From: Clostridiales bacterium
Lineage (GTDB): Bacteria > Bacillota > Clostridia > Lachnospirales > UBA12420
Reading direction: 5' to 3'
DNA length: 28,563 nucleotides
Assembly: GCA_003452395.1 (NCBI GenBank)
Contig: DMOI01000011.1
Coordinates: 1-28,563, forward strand
Numbering within the stretch: position 1 is the first letter of the stretch; each line of letters starts with the position of its first letter. The notes under the pieces were generated by a model. It was not told the DNA's origin and made no database searches. It saw only the letters and a list, made by a program, of their open reading frames with translations. Of the stretch, positions 21,409-28,563 are shown piece after piece. The position numbers and the translations under genes were made by a program.

Positions 21409-22326
21409 GTGTACGCAAACATTATTAGTGGGATAATAATTATAATGAGTAGCTTTGTTGTACTTGAGGGAGCAATTGAGTATAGTAAATTTATAAAAGA
21501 ATTTAAAGTTTTTGAGTTTAGCGGAAAAAAATTTTTAAAATTTGGTCCAAGTATGATTTTGTCGATTATGTGGTTATTTTTTGTTGTATATGTAGCAATA
21601 GGAGTGGCGGTTGGATTAAGTCCAACGTTCAATACACAAATAGTTGCAGCATATATTTTCTTACTTGGGAGTATATTTTGTTATCTTGTGATTAGGATAC
21701 AAAAAGAAATGTTGAATTATGTTGAAAATAGTAACATACAATCTATTTCAGCTCTTGTTAGCGCCATAGAAGCTAGAGATGAGTATACAAGGGGACATTC
21801 GCAACATGTATCTAATTTAATTGAAGCATATTATAATGAGCTACCAGAGAAAGAGAAAGCAAAGTTAAATATCAAAAAACTAAAAATAGCAGGATTATTA
21901 CATGATATAGGAAAGATAGGAATAAAAGAAGTTATACTTAACAAAGAAGGAAAATTAGATGATGATGAGTATGCAGAAATAAGAAAACATTCTCAAATAG
22001 GCAATAATATATTAGGATCTGTAACTAATTTAACGGATATAGCTATATGGATATATTATCATCACGAAAGAGTAGATGGAAAAGGATATTATAATAAAAA
22101 GCATGATGAGATACCTATAGAATCTAGAATTATTTCAACAGTAGATACATATTCTGCACTTACTACAGATAGAGTATATAAAAAAGGAATGTCGCATGAG
22201 AAAGCGTTAGAAACCATGCAAATGGTTAAAGAAACTCAGTTAGATGGTGATGTAGTAGATAGATTTGTAAGGATTTCTGTAGAGAAATTAAATAAATGCA
22301 GGGAAAATGTAAAGTTTGTCCCATAA
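21409..22326 (+). CDS. Membrane-anchored HD-GYP-type phosphohydrolase
   Basis: Three hydrophobic segments (IISGIIIIMSSFVVLEGAI; ILSIMWLFFVVYVAIGVAVG; IVAAYIFLLGSIFCYLVI) occupy the first ~100 residues. A cytoplasmic HD-GYP domain follows: ARDEYTRGHSQHV, the metal-binding HDIGKIGI, H-S-x-I-G, HHERVDGKGYY, and D-T-Y-S-A-L-T-x-D-R-x-Y. Such domains degrade cyclic di-GMP or related cyclic dinucleotides. The diagnostic GYP is GYY here, so the specificity is uncertain. GTG 21409 is favoured because ggagg is 8 nt upstream; an ATG at 21394 overlaps that site. It follows radC by 40 bp. Confidence 0.85.
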   Translation: MYANIISGIIIIMSSFVVLEGAIEYSKFIKEFKVFEFSGKKFLKFGPSMILSIMWLFFVVYVAIGVAVGLSPTFNTQIVAAYIFLLGSIFCYLVIRIQKEMLNYVENSNIQSISALVSAIEARDEYTRGHSQHVSNLIEAYYNELPEKEKAKLNIKKLKIAGLLHDIGKIGIKEVILNKEGKLDDDEYAEIRKHSQIGNNILGSVTNLTDIAIWIYYHHERVDGKGYYNKKHDEIPIESRIISTVDTYSALTTDRVYKKGMSHEKALETMQMVKETQLDGDVVDRFVRISVEKLNKCRENVKFVP

Positions 22327-22409
22327 ATACCCGATAGGCAGGATGTTTAGCTTGCCGCGGCTTTGCTACTGTCTGAGTCAACAGTACATAAATAAAGGAG
22401 AGAATCATA

Positions 22410-24215
22410 ATGAGTATAAGTCAGAAAAACATACGTAATTTTTGCATAATAGCCCATATTGACCATGGCAAATCAACTCTTGCGGATAGGATAATAGAAA
22501 AAACGGGTTTGCTTACAGATAGGGAAATGAAAGATCAAATATTAGATAGTATGGACATAGAAAGAGAAAGAGGCATTACCATAAAATCTCAAGCTGTTAG
22601 GCTTGTATATAAAGCAAAAGATGGAGACGAATATATACTAAACCTAATAGATACTCCGGGGCATGTGGATTTTAACTATGAAGTATCAAGAAGCCTTGCA
22701 GCATGTGATGGAGCTATACTTGTGGTAGATGCATCTCAAGGCATAGAAGCTCAAACGCTTGCGAATACTTACCTTGCGGCGGAGCACAACCTAGAAATAA
22801 TACCGGTATTAAATAAGATAGATTTGCCGAGTGCAAGACCGCTAGAGATAAAGAAAGAGATAGAAGACATTATAGGAATACCTGCAATGGATGCTCCAGA
22901 AATATCAGCAAAAAACGGTATTAATATAGTAGATGTTTTAGAAGCAGTAGTAGCTAATGTGCCAGCACCAGTGGGGGACGAAAACGCGGTGCTTAAGGCA
23001 CTTATTTTTGATTCAGTTTTTGATGCTTATAAAGGTGTAATTGTTTTCTTTAGAGTAAGAGAGGGAAAAATAAAAAAAGGTATGGCTATTAAGATGATGG
23101 AGACTGGTAAATTATTTGATGTAGGGGAGGTAGGTTACTTTGGGCCAGGCAGATATATACCTACAGAAGAGCTCAGAGCAGGAGAGGTAGGATACCTTAC
23201 TGCAAGCATCAAAAATCTTAAAGACACCCAAGTGGGGGATACCATAACAGATGCAAAGAGACCTGCAGCTGAGGCACTTCCAGGCTATAAAAAAGTAAAT
23301 CCCATGGTTTTTTGTGGACTTTACCCAGCAGATGGCTCAAAATATCAGGATCTTAAAGAAGCACTTGAAAAGCTACAATTAAATGATGCAGCACTATCTT
23401 ATGAACTAGAATCGTCAGAAGCATTAGGATTTGGATTTAGATGCGGATTTTTAGGACTCTTGCATATGGAGATAGTTCAAGAAAGACTAGAAAGAGAATA
23501 CAATCTAGATTTAGTAACTACAGCACCAAGTGTTACATACATAATAAATAAAACCAATGGTGTAAGCTATAGTCTTGCAAACCCTGCAGATCTACCTGAC
23601 CCAGCAGAGATTGCTACGATGGAAGAGCCTATAATAAAGGCAAATATAATTGTTCCGACAGAGTATATAGGAGCTATTATGGAGTTGTGTAAGGATCGTC
23701 GTGGGGTATATGAAAAGATGGAATATATAGAGGAAACAAGGGCACTGCTGCATTATGAACTGCCACTAAATGAAGTTATTTATGATTTTTTTGATGTGCT
23801 AAAGTCTAGAACAAAAGGATATGCATCATTTGATTACGAGTTGTCAGGGTATGTACAGTCAAAATTAGTAAAGGTAGATATACTCATAAATAAAGAAAAG
23901 GTTGATGCCTTAACCTGCATAATTCATAAGGATAATGCAGAAGAAAGAGGCAGAAAAATGGTTGGAAAATTAAAAGAAGAAATACACAGACAAATGTTTG
24001 AGATACCTATTCAGGCAGCAATAGGTTCTAAAGTAATAGCGAGAGAAACAATTAGTGCATTAAGAAAAGACGTTCTCGCGAAATGTTATGGTGGGGATAT
24101 ATCAAGAAAGAGAAAACTGCTTGAAAAACAAAAAGAAGGAAAGAAACGCATGAGACAAGTCGGCAAGGTGGAACTGCCACAGAGTGCGTTTATGAGTATA
24201 CTTAAGCTTGATTAA
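22410..24215 (+). CDS. lepA: Elongation factor 4
   Basis: A ribosome-bound GTPase that can back-translocate or help assemble ribosomes. G-motifs: AHIDHGKST (G1), GITIKSQ (G2), DTPGHVDF (G3), NKIDLPSA (G4). The C-terminal LepA-specific domain carries RKRKLLEKQKEGKKRMRQ-type residues. 601 residues is the standard length. aaaggaga gives the start. The 83-bp gap before it contains a GC-rich stretch around gccgcggc with no clear structure. It closes the 19.5-24.2 kb block with its own terminator. Confidence 0.98.
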   Translation: MSISQKNIRNFCIIAHIDHGKSTLADRIIEKTGLLTDREMKDQILDSMDIERERGITIKSQAVRLVYKAKDGDEYILNLIDTPGHVDFNYEVSRSLAACDGAILVVDASQGIEAQTLANTYLAAEHNLEIIPVLNKIDLPSARPLEIKKEIEDIIGIPAMDAPEISAKNGINIVDVLEAVVANVPAPVGDENAVLKALIFDSVFDAYKGVIVFFRVREGKIKKGMAIKMMETGKLFDVGEVGYFGPGRYIPTEELRAGEVGYLTASIKNLKDTQVGDTITDAKRPAAEALPGYKKVNPMVFCGLYPADGSKYQDLKEALEKLQLNDAALSYELESSEALGFGFRCGFLGLLHMEIVQERLEREYNLDLVTTAPSVTYIINKTNGVSYSLANPADLPDPAEIATMEEPIIKANIIVPTEYIGAIMELCKDRRGVYEKMEYIEETRALLHYELPLNEVIYDFFDVLKSRTKGYASFDYELSGYVQSKLVKVDILINKEKVDALTCIIHKDNAEERGRKMVGKLKEEIHRQMFEIPIQAAIGSKVIARETISALRKDVLAKCYGGDISRKRKLLEKQKEGKKRMRQVGKVELPQSAFMSILKLD

Positions 24216-24227
24216 TCTTATTTTAGT

Positions 24228-24253
24228 AAGGCACTCTATATGAGTGCTTTTTA
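24228..24253 (+). terminator. lepA terminator
   Basis: gcactc-tatat-gagtgc stem flanked by a weak ag/tt extension and a T-run. Confidence 0.85.
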
Positions 24254-24372
24254 TTACAATAAAATTTCAAAATTGTATATTATATTTCAATATGTAGTAT
24301 TTTGTTCAAAGAATGCTTATAATGTGATATAATTAACTCTGGCTGTGAGCAAATTAATAGGAGATGGTTATA

Positions 24373-25797
24373 ATGAAAAAAATATACGTCGTATTATTAA
24401 TTTTAATTTTGGTAATAACTTTAAATAAGACAAATGTACTTGCGATGATATTAGAGTATGATGGTCAAATGCATGAGTACACAGCAAGTCCCATAAAGCT
24501 TATGGTTAATGGGGAGGTAGTAAATACAGAGGTACCATCAGTAATATTAGAGGGTAGGACAATGGTGCCTGCTAGAGATGTATTCGAAAAGCTAGGTGCT
24601 AAGGTACAGTGGGATGAAAAATATAAACAAGTTTATATCACATATGGGGGCAAAGCTATAATATTAATTATAAACAATAAAACAGTATATATTAATCAGA
24701 TAAGCAGTGAACTTGATGTTCCAGCCAAATTAATAAATGGTAAAACAATGATACCTGCGGCTTTTGTTGCAAGAGGATTAGGTTTTAATGTGGATTGGAA
24801 TGGAGCAAGAAGAATTGTATCCATTCAAGATAAAGATTTAGTAATAGATGATAAGGACAAGGTTGTTTTAGGATATGCAACATATTATTATAATGGTGAC
24901 AAGGCATCTTATAATTCTATAATAGCAAACAAGGGTTTATTAGATCAGGTTATTACGCATACATACACTGTTGATGATCTAGGAAATCTTAAGGGATTAA
25001 TTCCAATAGACCAAATAAATTTCGCAAAAGCTAATAATATAGATATAAAATTTTCAGTATCAAACCAATTTGATGCTAATGTGGCTAAAAATTTACTGGA
25101 AAGCAGTGCAAACAGAACAAAACTTATAAGTAATATTTTAATACAGATGCAGGAATATGGATATTCGGGAGTATGTATAGACATAGAACATGTGTACCCA
25201 ACCGATAGACAATACATGACTAAATTCATGGAAGAATTATATAAAGAGTTGCAACCTAAAGGATATAGGGTAGCGATAGCATTGCCAGCCAAAACTTATG
25301 ATAATAAAACAGGAGCATGGGAGGGAGCATTTGATTATAAAGCACTTGCCCCATATGCAGACCAATTTGTGTTAATGACATATGATGAACATTACCCACA
25401 AGGCACACCAGGCTCAATTGCTTCTATAAGTTGGGTACAAAATGTTGTTAAATACGCAACAAGTGTGTTGCCAGAAGAAAAGATACTTTTAGGGCTAGCT
25501 GCATACGGATATGACTGGTCATCGAATGGAACTAAATCATATACTATAAGCAAGGCATATGGGATAGCTACAAAATACGGAGCAACTGTAAACTTTGATG
25601 CTGCATCACAATCATCATATTATGAATATACTGATGCAAACGAAATAAAACATGAGGTTTGGTTTGAGAATGAGAAGAGTATAACATCAAAACTAGACAT
25701 TGTAAACGACTACAATTTACAGGGAATAAGCATATGGGCTTTGGGATACGAGACGTTAGCATATATAAGTGAAATAAGTAAATGGGATCAAGCATGA
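24373..25797 (+). CDS. Secreted GH18 glycosidase with copper-amine-oxidase-like stalk domain
   Basis: A signal peptide (MKKIYVVLLILILVITL) is followed by two copies of the stalk-type repeat seen in 'copper amine oxidase N-terminal' domains (IKLMVNGEVV...GRTMVPARDVFEKLGAKVQWD and ..NGKTMIPAAFVARGLGFNVDW). Then comes a GH18 barrel of the YaaH/SleL spore-cortex type. The catalytic region reads GVCIDIEHV, with Glu as the expected proton donor. LMTYDEHYPQGTPG and ILLGLAAYGYDW are further family marks. It probably acts on peptidoglycan amino sugars. ATG 24373 is favoured (aggag 9 nt upstream); ATG 24364 abuts that site. The H-type SASP gene downstream supports a spore role. Confidence 0.9.
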   Translation: MKKIYVVLLILILVITLNKTNVLAMILEYDGQMHEYTASPIKLMVNGEVVNTEVPSVILEGRTMVPARDVFEKLGAKVQWDEKYKQVYITYGGKAIILIINNKTVYINQISSELDVPAKLINGKTMIPAAFVARGLGFNVDWNGARRIVSIQDKDLVIDDKDKVVLGYATYYYNGDKASYNSIIANKGLLDQVITHTYTVDDLGNLKGLIPIDQINFAKANNIDIKFSVSNQFDANVAKNLLESSANRTKLISNILIQMQEYGYSGVCIDIEHVYPTDRQYMTKFMEELYKELQPKGYRVAIALPAKTYDNKTGAWEGAFDYKALAPYADQFVLMTYDEHYPQGTPGSIASISWVQNVVKYATSVLPEEKILLGLAAYGYDWSSNGTKSYTISKAYGIATKYGATVNFDAASQSSYYEYTDANEIKHEVWFENEKSITSKLDIVNDYNLQGISIWALGYETLAYISEISKWDQA

Positions 25798-25902
25798 TAA
25801 CTCAAGAATCCAATGACAACAGATGAAAATAAAGGAGATGCACCCTGTATAAGAATAGTATATAATTTTTTTAAATGCTAATAATATGGTTAGGGTGATA
25901 AA

Positions 25903-26079
25903 ATGCATATAGATGAGATAATAAGGATCGTTAATTCCGATGAGAGTGTAGGGGTGTATTATGGACCTCGGATGGTAGAGATTCAAGATGTTGATAAGGA
26001 AAGAGGACTAGTAACCGTTAGGCTTTTAATGGAGGGTACTGTTGAAGAGGTAAAACCAATTGACTTAACGAGAGACTAA
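25903..26079 (+). CDS. sspH: H-type small acid-soluble spore protein
   Basis: 58 residues, MHIDEIIRIVNSDESVGVYY ... MVEIQDVDKERGLVTVRLL ... EEVKPIDL. This is the short beta-rich pattern of the SspH family of spore proteins, including the V-x-Y-x-G-x2-V-x-I-Q core. A tagggtg site precedes the ATG. The gene is below the size of many gene finders. It sits 105 bp after the GH18 gene, and a strong terminator follows it. It is direct evidence that the organism belongs to a sporulating lineage. A forespore sigma factor promoter is expected but I could not place one with confidence. Confidence 0.85.
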   Translation: MHIDEIIRIVNSDESVGVYYGPRMVEIQDVDKERGLVTVRLLMEGTVEEVKPIDLTRD

Positions 26080-26090
26080 TATTATAAAAT

Positions 26091-26133
26091 AAAACAGGAG
26101 TTTATTCAATTTAGTTGAATAAACTCCTGTTTT
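26091..26133 (+). terminator. Perfect 19-bp terminator after sspH
   Basis: aaaacaggagtttattcaa pairs perfectly with its complement across a 5-nt loop, ending in TTTT. The A-run on the other side makes it bidirectional in form. Confidence 0.9.
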
Positions 26134-26139
26134 CTCTTT

Positions 26140-26511
26140 CTTATAAGGGTATTCCATTTGTAAATCATTTCTCTACTCAAAGACAATATAAGTTTTATAA
26201 GAAAGCAAATGGGAAAGGGTTTAGAACTAGAATATTCACTTATTGTGGTCATGGTGAGTGTAATTCTCATGTTTTAAGATACTTAATAGGTGTAGACGTA
26301 TTCACTAAACATACATGGTCAAAAGAAATGGGTGTTCATTAGACCTGTAAAAAGAAAACTTAATGTAGGGATTTTCAGAAGCGAAACGGAAGCTGAGTAT
26401 TATCTGCAAATTAGAAGTTTTATCTCAACGTTTCTAAAAAACGGACTAAATATATTCAAAGGAATTCAAGATGTATTTAGTGGTAAGAAAATAAGTTTAC
26501 AAAAAGGGTGA
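26140..26511 (+). pseudogene. IS66-family transposase remnant
   Basis: The first frame reads ..RTRIFTYCGHGECNSHVLR-YLIGVDVFTKHTWSKEM, the Cys/His-rich segment of IS66 transposases. After a stop at 26339 the next frame continues with RPVKRKLNVGIFRSETEAEY and RSFISTFLKNGLNIFKGIQD, the IS66 C-terminus. The catalytic middle between the two and the N-terminal half are gone. No inverted repeats were found. It is the landing area of the IS1182-type element that follows directly. Confidence 0.75.
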
Positions 26512-26546
26512 GAAAAAAGGAGGCCACTGAAAAAGTATCCTCAGGC

Positions 26547-26582
26547 AAAAAATCGTAGAATGATAAATTTCTACGATTTTTT
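26547..26582 (+). terminator. Terminator at the left end of the IS1182 element
   Basis: Perfect 14-bp stem aaaaaatcgtagaa / ttctacgatttttt, upstream of the transposase. It blocks transcription entering from outside. Confidence 0.85.
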
Positions 26583-26663
26583 GTTGCTAAAATATTAATA
26601 AATACGTGATTTATAGTAGGGTTTATGGTATAATTATAGTATCAAATTATGACGGAGGATACT

Positions 26664-28115
26664 ATGATTCAACAACAACAAACTATGATTTTAAGCCCGT
26701 ATATAAAAATTTATGACATCGTTGTTCCTAAAGACAACATGCTAAGAAAAATTAATGGACTCATTGATTTTTCTTTTGTTTATAACGAACTACAAGATAA
26801 ATACTGTCTTGATAACGGTAGAAATGCAATCAATCCAATTCGAATGTTTAAATACTTGCTGTTAAAAGTTATTTTTGAATTATCAGACGTTGATGTTGTA
26901 GAACGTTCAAAATATGACATGTCATTCAAATATTTCTTAGAGATAGCACCAGAGGATGAAGTAATTGAATCAAGCTCTTTAACTAAGTTTAGAAAACTGA
27001 GATTAAAAGATATGAATCTTCTAGATATGTTAATCGGCAAAACAGTAAATATCGCATTAGAGAAAGGGATTATAAAAAGCAGATCAATCATTGTAGACGC
27101 AACTCATACAGGAGCAAGATACAATCAAAAGTCTCCCAAAGAGATACTAATGGACCTCTCTAAAAAACTAAGAAAATCAGTGTATGATATCAATGAAGGT
27201 ATGAGGAGCAAGTTCCCCGCTAAAACAACAACAAACGTATTAGAGGATGAAATAGCCTATTCTGAAAAATTGATAGCTGTTATTGAAAAAGAAGAAAGTA
27301 TTTGCGAATACCCTAAAGTAAAAGAAAAATTAAATCTACTAAAAGAAGTATTGAATGATGACATTGAACATTTACAAATTGCGAAAGACGAAGATGCAAA
27401 GATTGGTCATAAGACTGCTGACACCTCTTTTTTTGGTTACAAAACGCACATCGCTATGACAGAAGAAAGAATAATTACAGCAGCAACAATTACTACTGGT
27501 GAAAAAAATGATGGAAAACAACTAGAAGACTTAATAGTAAAAAGTACAGAAGCTGGAATGAAAATCGAAACAGTTATAGGGGATGCCGCATACTCAGAAA
27601 AAGGAAATATTGAATATACAAAGGCAAATGAGATAAAATTAGTAGCAAAACTAAATCCATCAGTTACGCAAGGTTTTAGAAAAAGAGAAGATGAATTTGA
27701 CTTCAACAAAGATGCAGAAATGTATGTGTGTAAGGCAGGTCATATGGCAATAAAGAAATGGAGACAAGGAAAAAAAGGGGTAGCAACTAATAGAGTAGAT
27801 ACCTATTACTTTGATATAGACAAATGCAAGTGGTGTCAATATAAAGAAGGCTGTTACAAAGAAGGTGCAAATAGTAAAACATACTCTATAAGTCTTAAAT
27901 CTGACGTACACAGAGAACAGATGGAATTTCAAGAAAGCGACTATTTTAAAGAGAAATCAAAAGAGCGATATAAAATAGAAGCTAAAAATAGTGAACTAAA
28001 GAATCGACACGGGTATGATGTTGCGGAGTCCTCGGGTCTTGTTGGCATGGAGCTCCAAGGAGCCATGACAATATTTGCAGTAAATATAAAGAGAATCCTG
28101 ACCTTGCTAGGGTAA
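26664..28115 (+). CDS. IS1182-family DDE transposase
   Basis: 483 residues from the ATG at 26664, which has cggagg 7 nt upstream; the ATG at 26649 lacks a site. The N-terminal region YDIVVPKDNMLRKIN is typical of the family, as is the catalytic series IVDATHTGARY (first Asp), IGDAAYSEKGNIEY (second Asp) and the late Glu in RYKIEAKNSELKNRHGYD. A zinc-ribbon-like C-x2-C ... C pattern (CKWCQYKEGC) precedes the Glu. The frame is intact, so it is likely active. It inserted next to the IS66 remnant. Confidence 0.95.
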   Translation: MIQQQQTMILSPYIKIYDIVVPKDNMLRKINGLIDFSFVYNELQDKYCLDNGRNAINPIRMFKYLLLKVIFELSDVDVVERSKYDMSFKYFLEIAPEDEVIESSSLTKFRKLRLKDMNLLDMLIGKTVNIALEKGIIKSRSIIVDATHTGARYNQKSPKEILMDLSKKLRKSVYDINEGMRSKFPAKTTTNVLEDEIAYSEKLIAVIEKEESICEYPKVKEKLNLLKEVLNDDIEHLQIAKDEDAKIGHKTADTSFFGYKTHIAMTEERIITAATITTGEKNDGKQLEDLIVKSTEAGMKIETVIGDAAYSEKGNIEYTKANEIKLVAKLNPSVTQGFRKREDEFDFNKDAEMYVCKAGHMAIKKWRQGKKGVATNRVDTYYFDIDKCKWCQYKEGCYKEGANSKTYSISLKSDVHREQMEFQESDYFKEKSKERYKIEAKNSELKNRHGYDVAESSGLVGMELQGAMTIFAVNIKRILTLLG

Positions 28116-28145
28116 AATGGGGGTAAAATCGAACTTGATTTATAG

Positions 28146-28192
28146 AAAATACGACTCAAAATTTCAAAGTTGAAATTTAAGTCGTATTTTTT
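28146..28192 (+). terminator. Terminator at the right end of the IS1182 element
   Basis: aaaatacgact ... agtcgtatttttt, with a second inner stem aaatttc/gaaattt. It is bidirectional in form and follows the transposase stop. Confidence 0.85.
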
Positions 28193-28329
28193 AATTCTTA
28201 TTATAAGAGGTTTTGAAAAACTATAAGTTTTTCAGTGGCCTCGAAAAAACCACCCTTTTTGAGGGTGCCACACCTGAACAGTAACCAAAACTCATATTTT
28301 CTTTTCAAAATCTATTGCAAAAAAGATAG

Positions 28330-28379
28330 AAAATTGTTAAAATTGTTAAAATAGGTTTAGGTATAGGTATAGGTATAGG
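28330..28379. repeat. Two adjacent short tandem repeats
   Basis: The 9-mer aaaattgtt is repeated twice (28330-28347). The 6-mer aggtat is repeated three times (28359-28376), with a degenerate unit before it and a partial one after. They lie ~120 bp upstream of a pilin-like gene. A short caccc...gggtg hairpin at 28251-28267 precedes them, just outside the IS. Confidence 0.8.
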
Positions 28380-28495
28380 GGTAAAACCGCATATTTGTGG
28401 CAATTTTCTTAAAGCACTCTCATACATATACAACACCAAAAAATATCCTAGCACTAAATAGCCAATACAAATGATGTATATAATGGAGGTTTGTT

Positions 28496-28563
28496 ATGAA
28501 AGACATGCACGATACAAAAAGAAATACAAAAAAAGGGTTTACATTACTTGAACGTGCGTACTG
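28496..28563 (+). CDS. Start of a prepilin-like gene, cut by the window edge
   Basis: ATG with ggaggt 8 nt upstream. The 22 visible residues are MKDMHDTKRNTKKGFTLLE and then R-A-Y. KKG|FTLLE is a type III signal sequence: cleavage after Gly, Phe at +1, Glu at +5, as in type IV pilins and pseudopilins. The expected hydrophobic helix should start right after Glu, but R-A-Y is an odd continuation; the gene may have a frame change or the edge may hide the rest. Confidence 0.55.
   Translation, partial: MKDMHDTKRNTKKGFTLLERAY

Larger units (their letters stand above)
26520..28242 (+). mobile_element. IS1182-family insertion sequence, intact
   Basis: Inverted repeats gaggccactgaaaaa at 26520-26534 and tttttcagtggcctc at 28228-28242 bound about 1.72 kb with one complete transposase. 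A low-complexity direct repeat gaaaaaa lies at 26512-26518 and 28243-28249 and may be the target duplication, but it is offset by one base on the left. Both ends carry terminator hairpins inside the repeats. Confidence 0.9.

Noticed and set aside
22327..22409. Riboswitch or RNA before lepA
   Set aside because: GC-rich words are present but no convincing stem or terminator could be drawn.
26512..28249. gaaaaaa as a firm target duplication of the IS1182 element
   Set aside because: Low-complexity and one base out of register on the left; kept only as a possibility.

Overview
The window comes from a low-GC, anaerobic, endospore-forming member of the Clostridia (Firmicutes). Several signs support this: A/T-rich codon use, GGAGG-type ribosome binding sites, a T-box in front of leuS, a three-gene NAD-linked [FeFe]-hydrogenase operon, an H-type small acid-soluble spore protein, a YaaH/SleL-like GH18 protein, and a DUF4321-maf-radC block. 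No species can be named from sequence alone.

Layout. (1) 1-1200: the 3' end of a large DUF6273 surface-type protein. Its last ~200 bp change abruptly in codon and base use and look like the variable region of a diversity-generating retroelement. A hairpin follows the stop codon. (2) 1200-4930: a GC-rich REPIN-like inverted pair, then two nested IS4-family insertion sequences. Their target duplications show which came first. (3) 4960-8370: tRNA-Met(CAT), a leucine T-box, and leuS, whose LeuRS carries a complete Nudix domain inside its editing domain. (4) 8400-9440: decayed fragments of a RAYT-like transposase and a DUF1016/PDDEXK nuclease, plus a palindrome. (5) 9409-13500: a 35-aa micro-ORF, a MutS2-like ATPase without Smr, a 37-aa P-loop micro-ORF and a ParB-like protein, the last three coupled by ATGA overlaps. 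After them comes an orphan 337-aa protein behind a promoter with three copies of a 9-bp box. (6) 13630-17846: hydC-hydB-hydA, an electron-bifurcating-type hydrogenase. (7) 17900-24250: two small acidic proteins, MnmH (tRNA 2-selenouridine synthase), DUF4321, Maf, RadC, an HD-GYP membrane protein and LepA. (8) 24370-26130: a GH18 spore-type glycosidase and SspH. (9) 26140-28563: an IS66 remnant, an intact IS1182-family element, and the start of a prepilin-like gene behind short tandem repeats.

How the parts relate. The core genes (leuS, hyd, mnmH, maf, radC, lepA) are ordinary housekeeping or energy genes in short operons with clear terminators. The accessory interest is concentrated at the two mobile-element-rich ends and in the 8.4-13.5 kb stretch. 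The most unusual items are the LeuRS-Nudix fusion, the candidate DGR target, the MutS2-like/P-loop/ParB-like operon, and the REPIN-like pair with a RAYT-like remnant in the same window.
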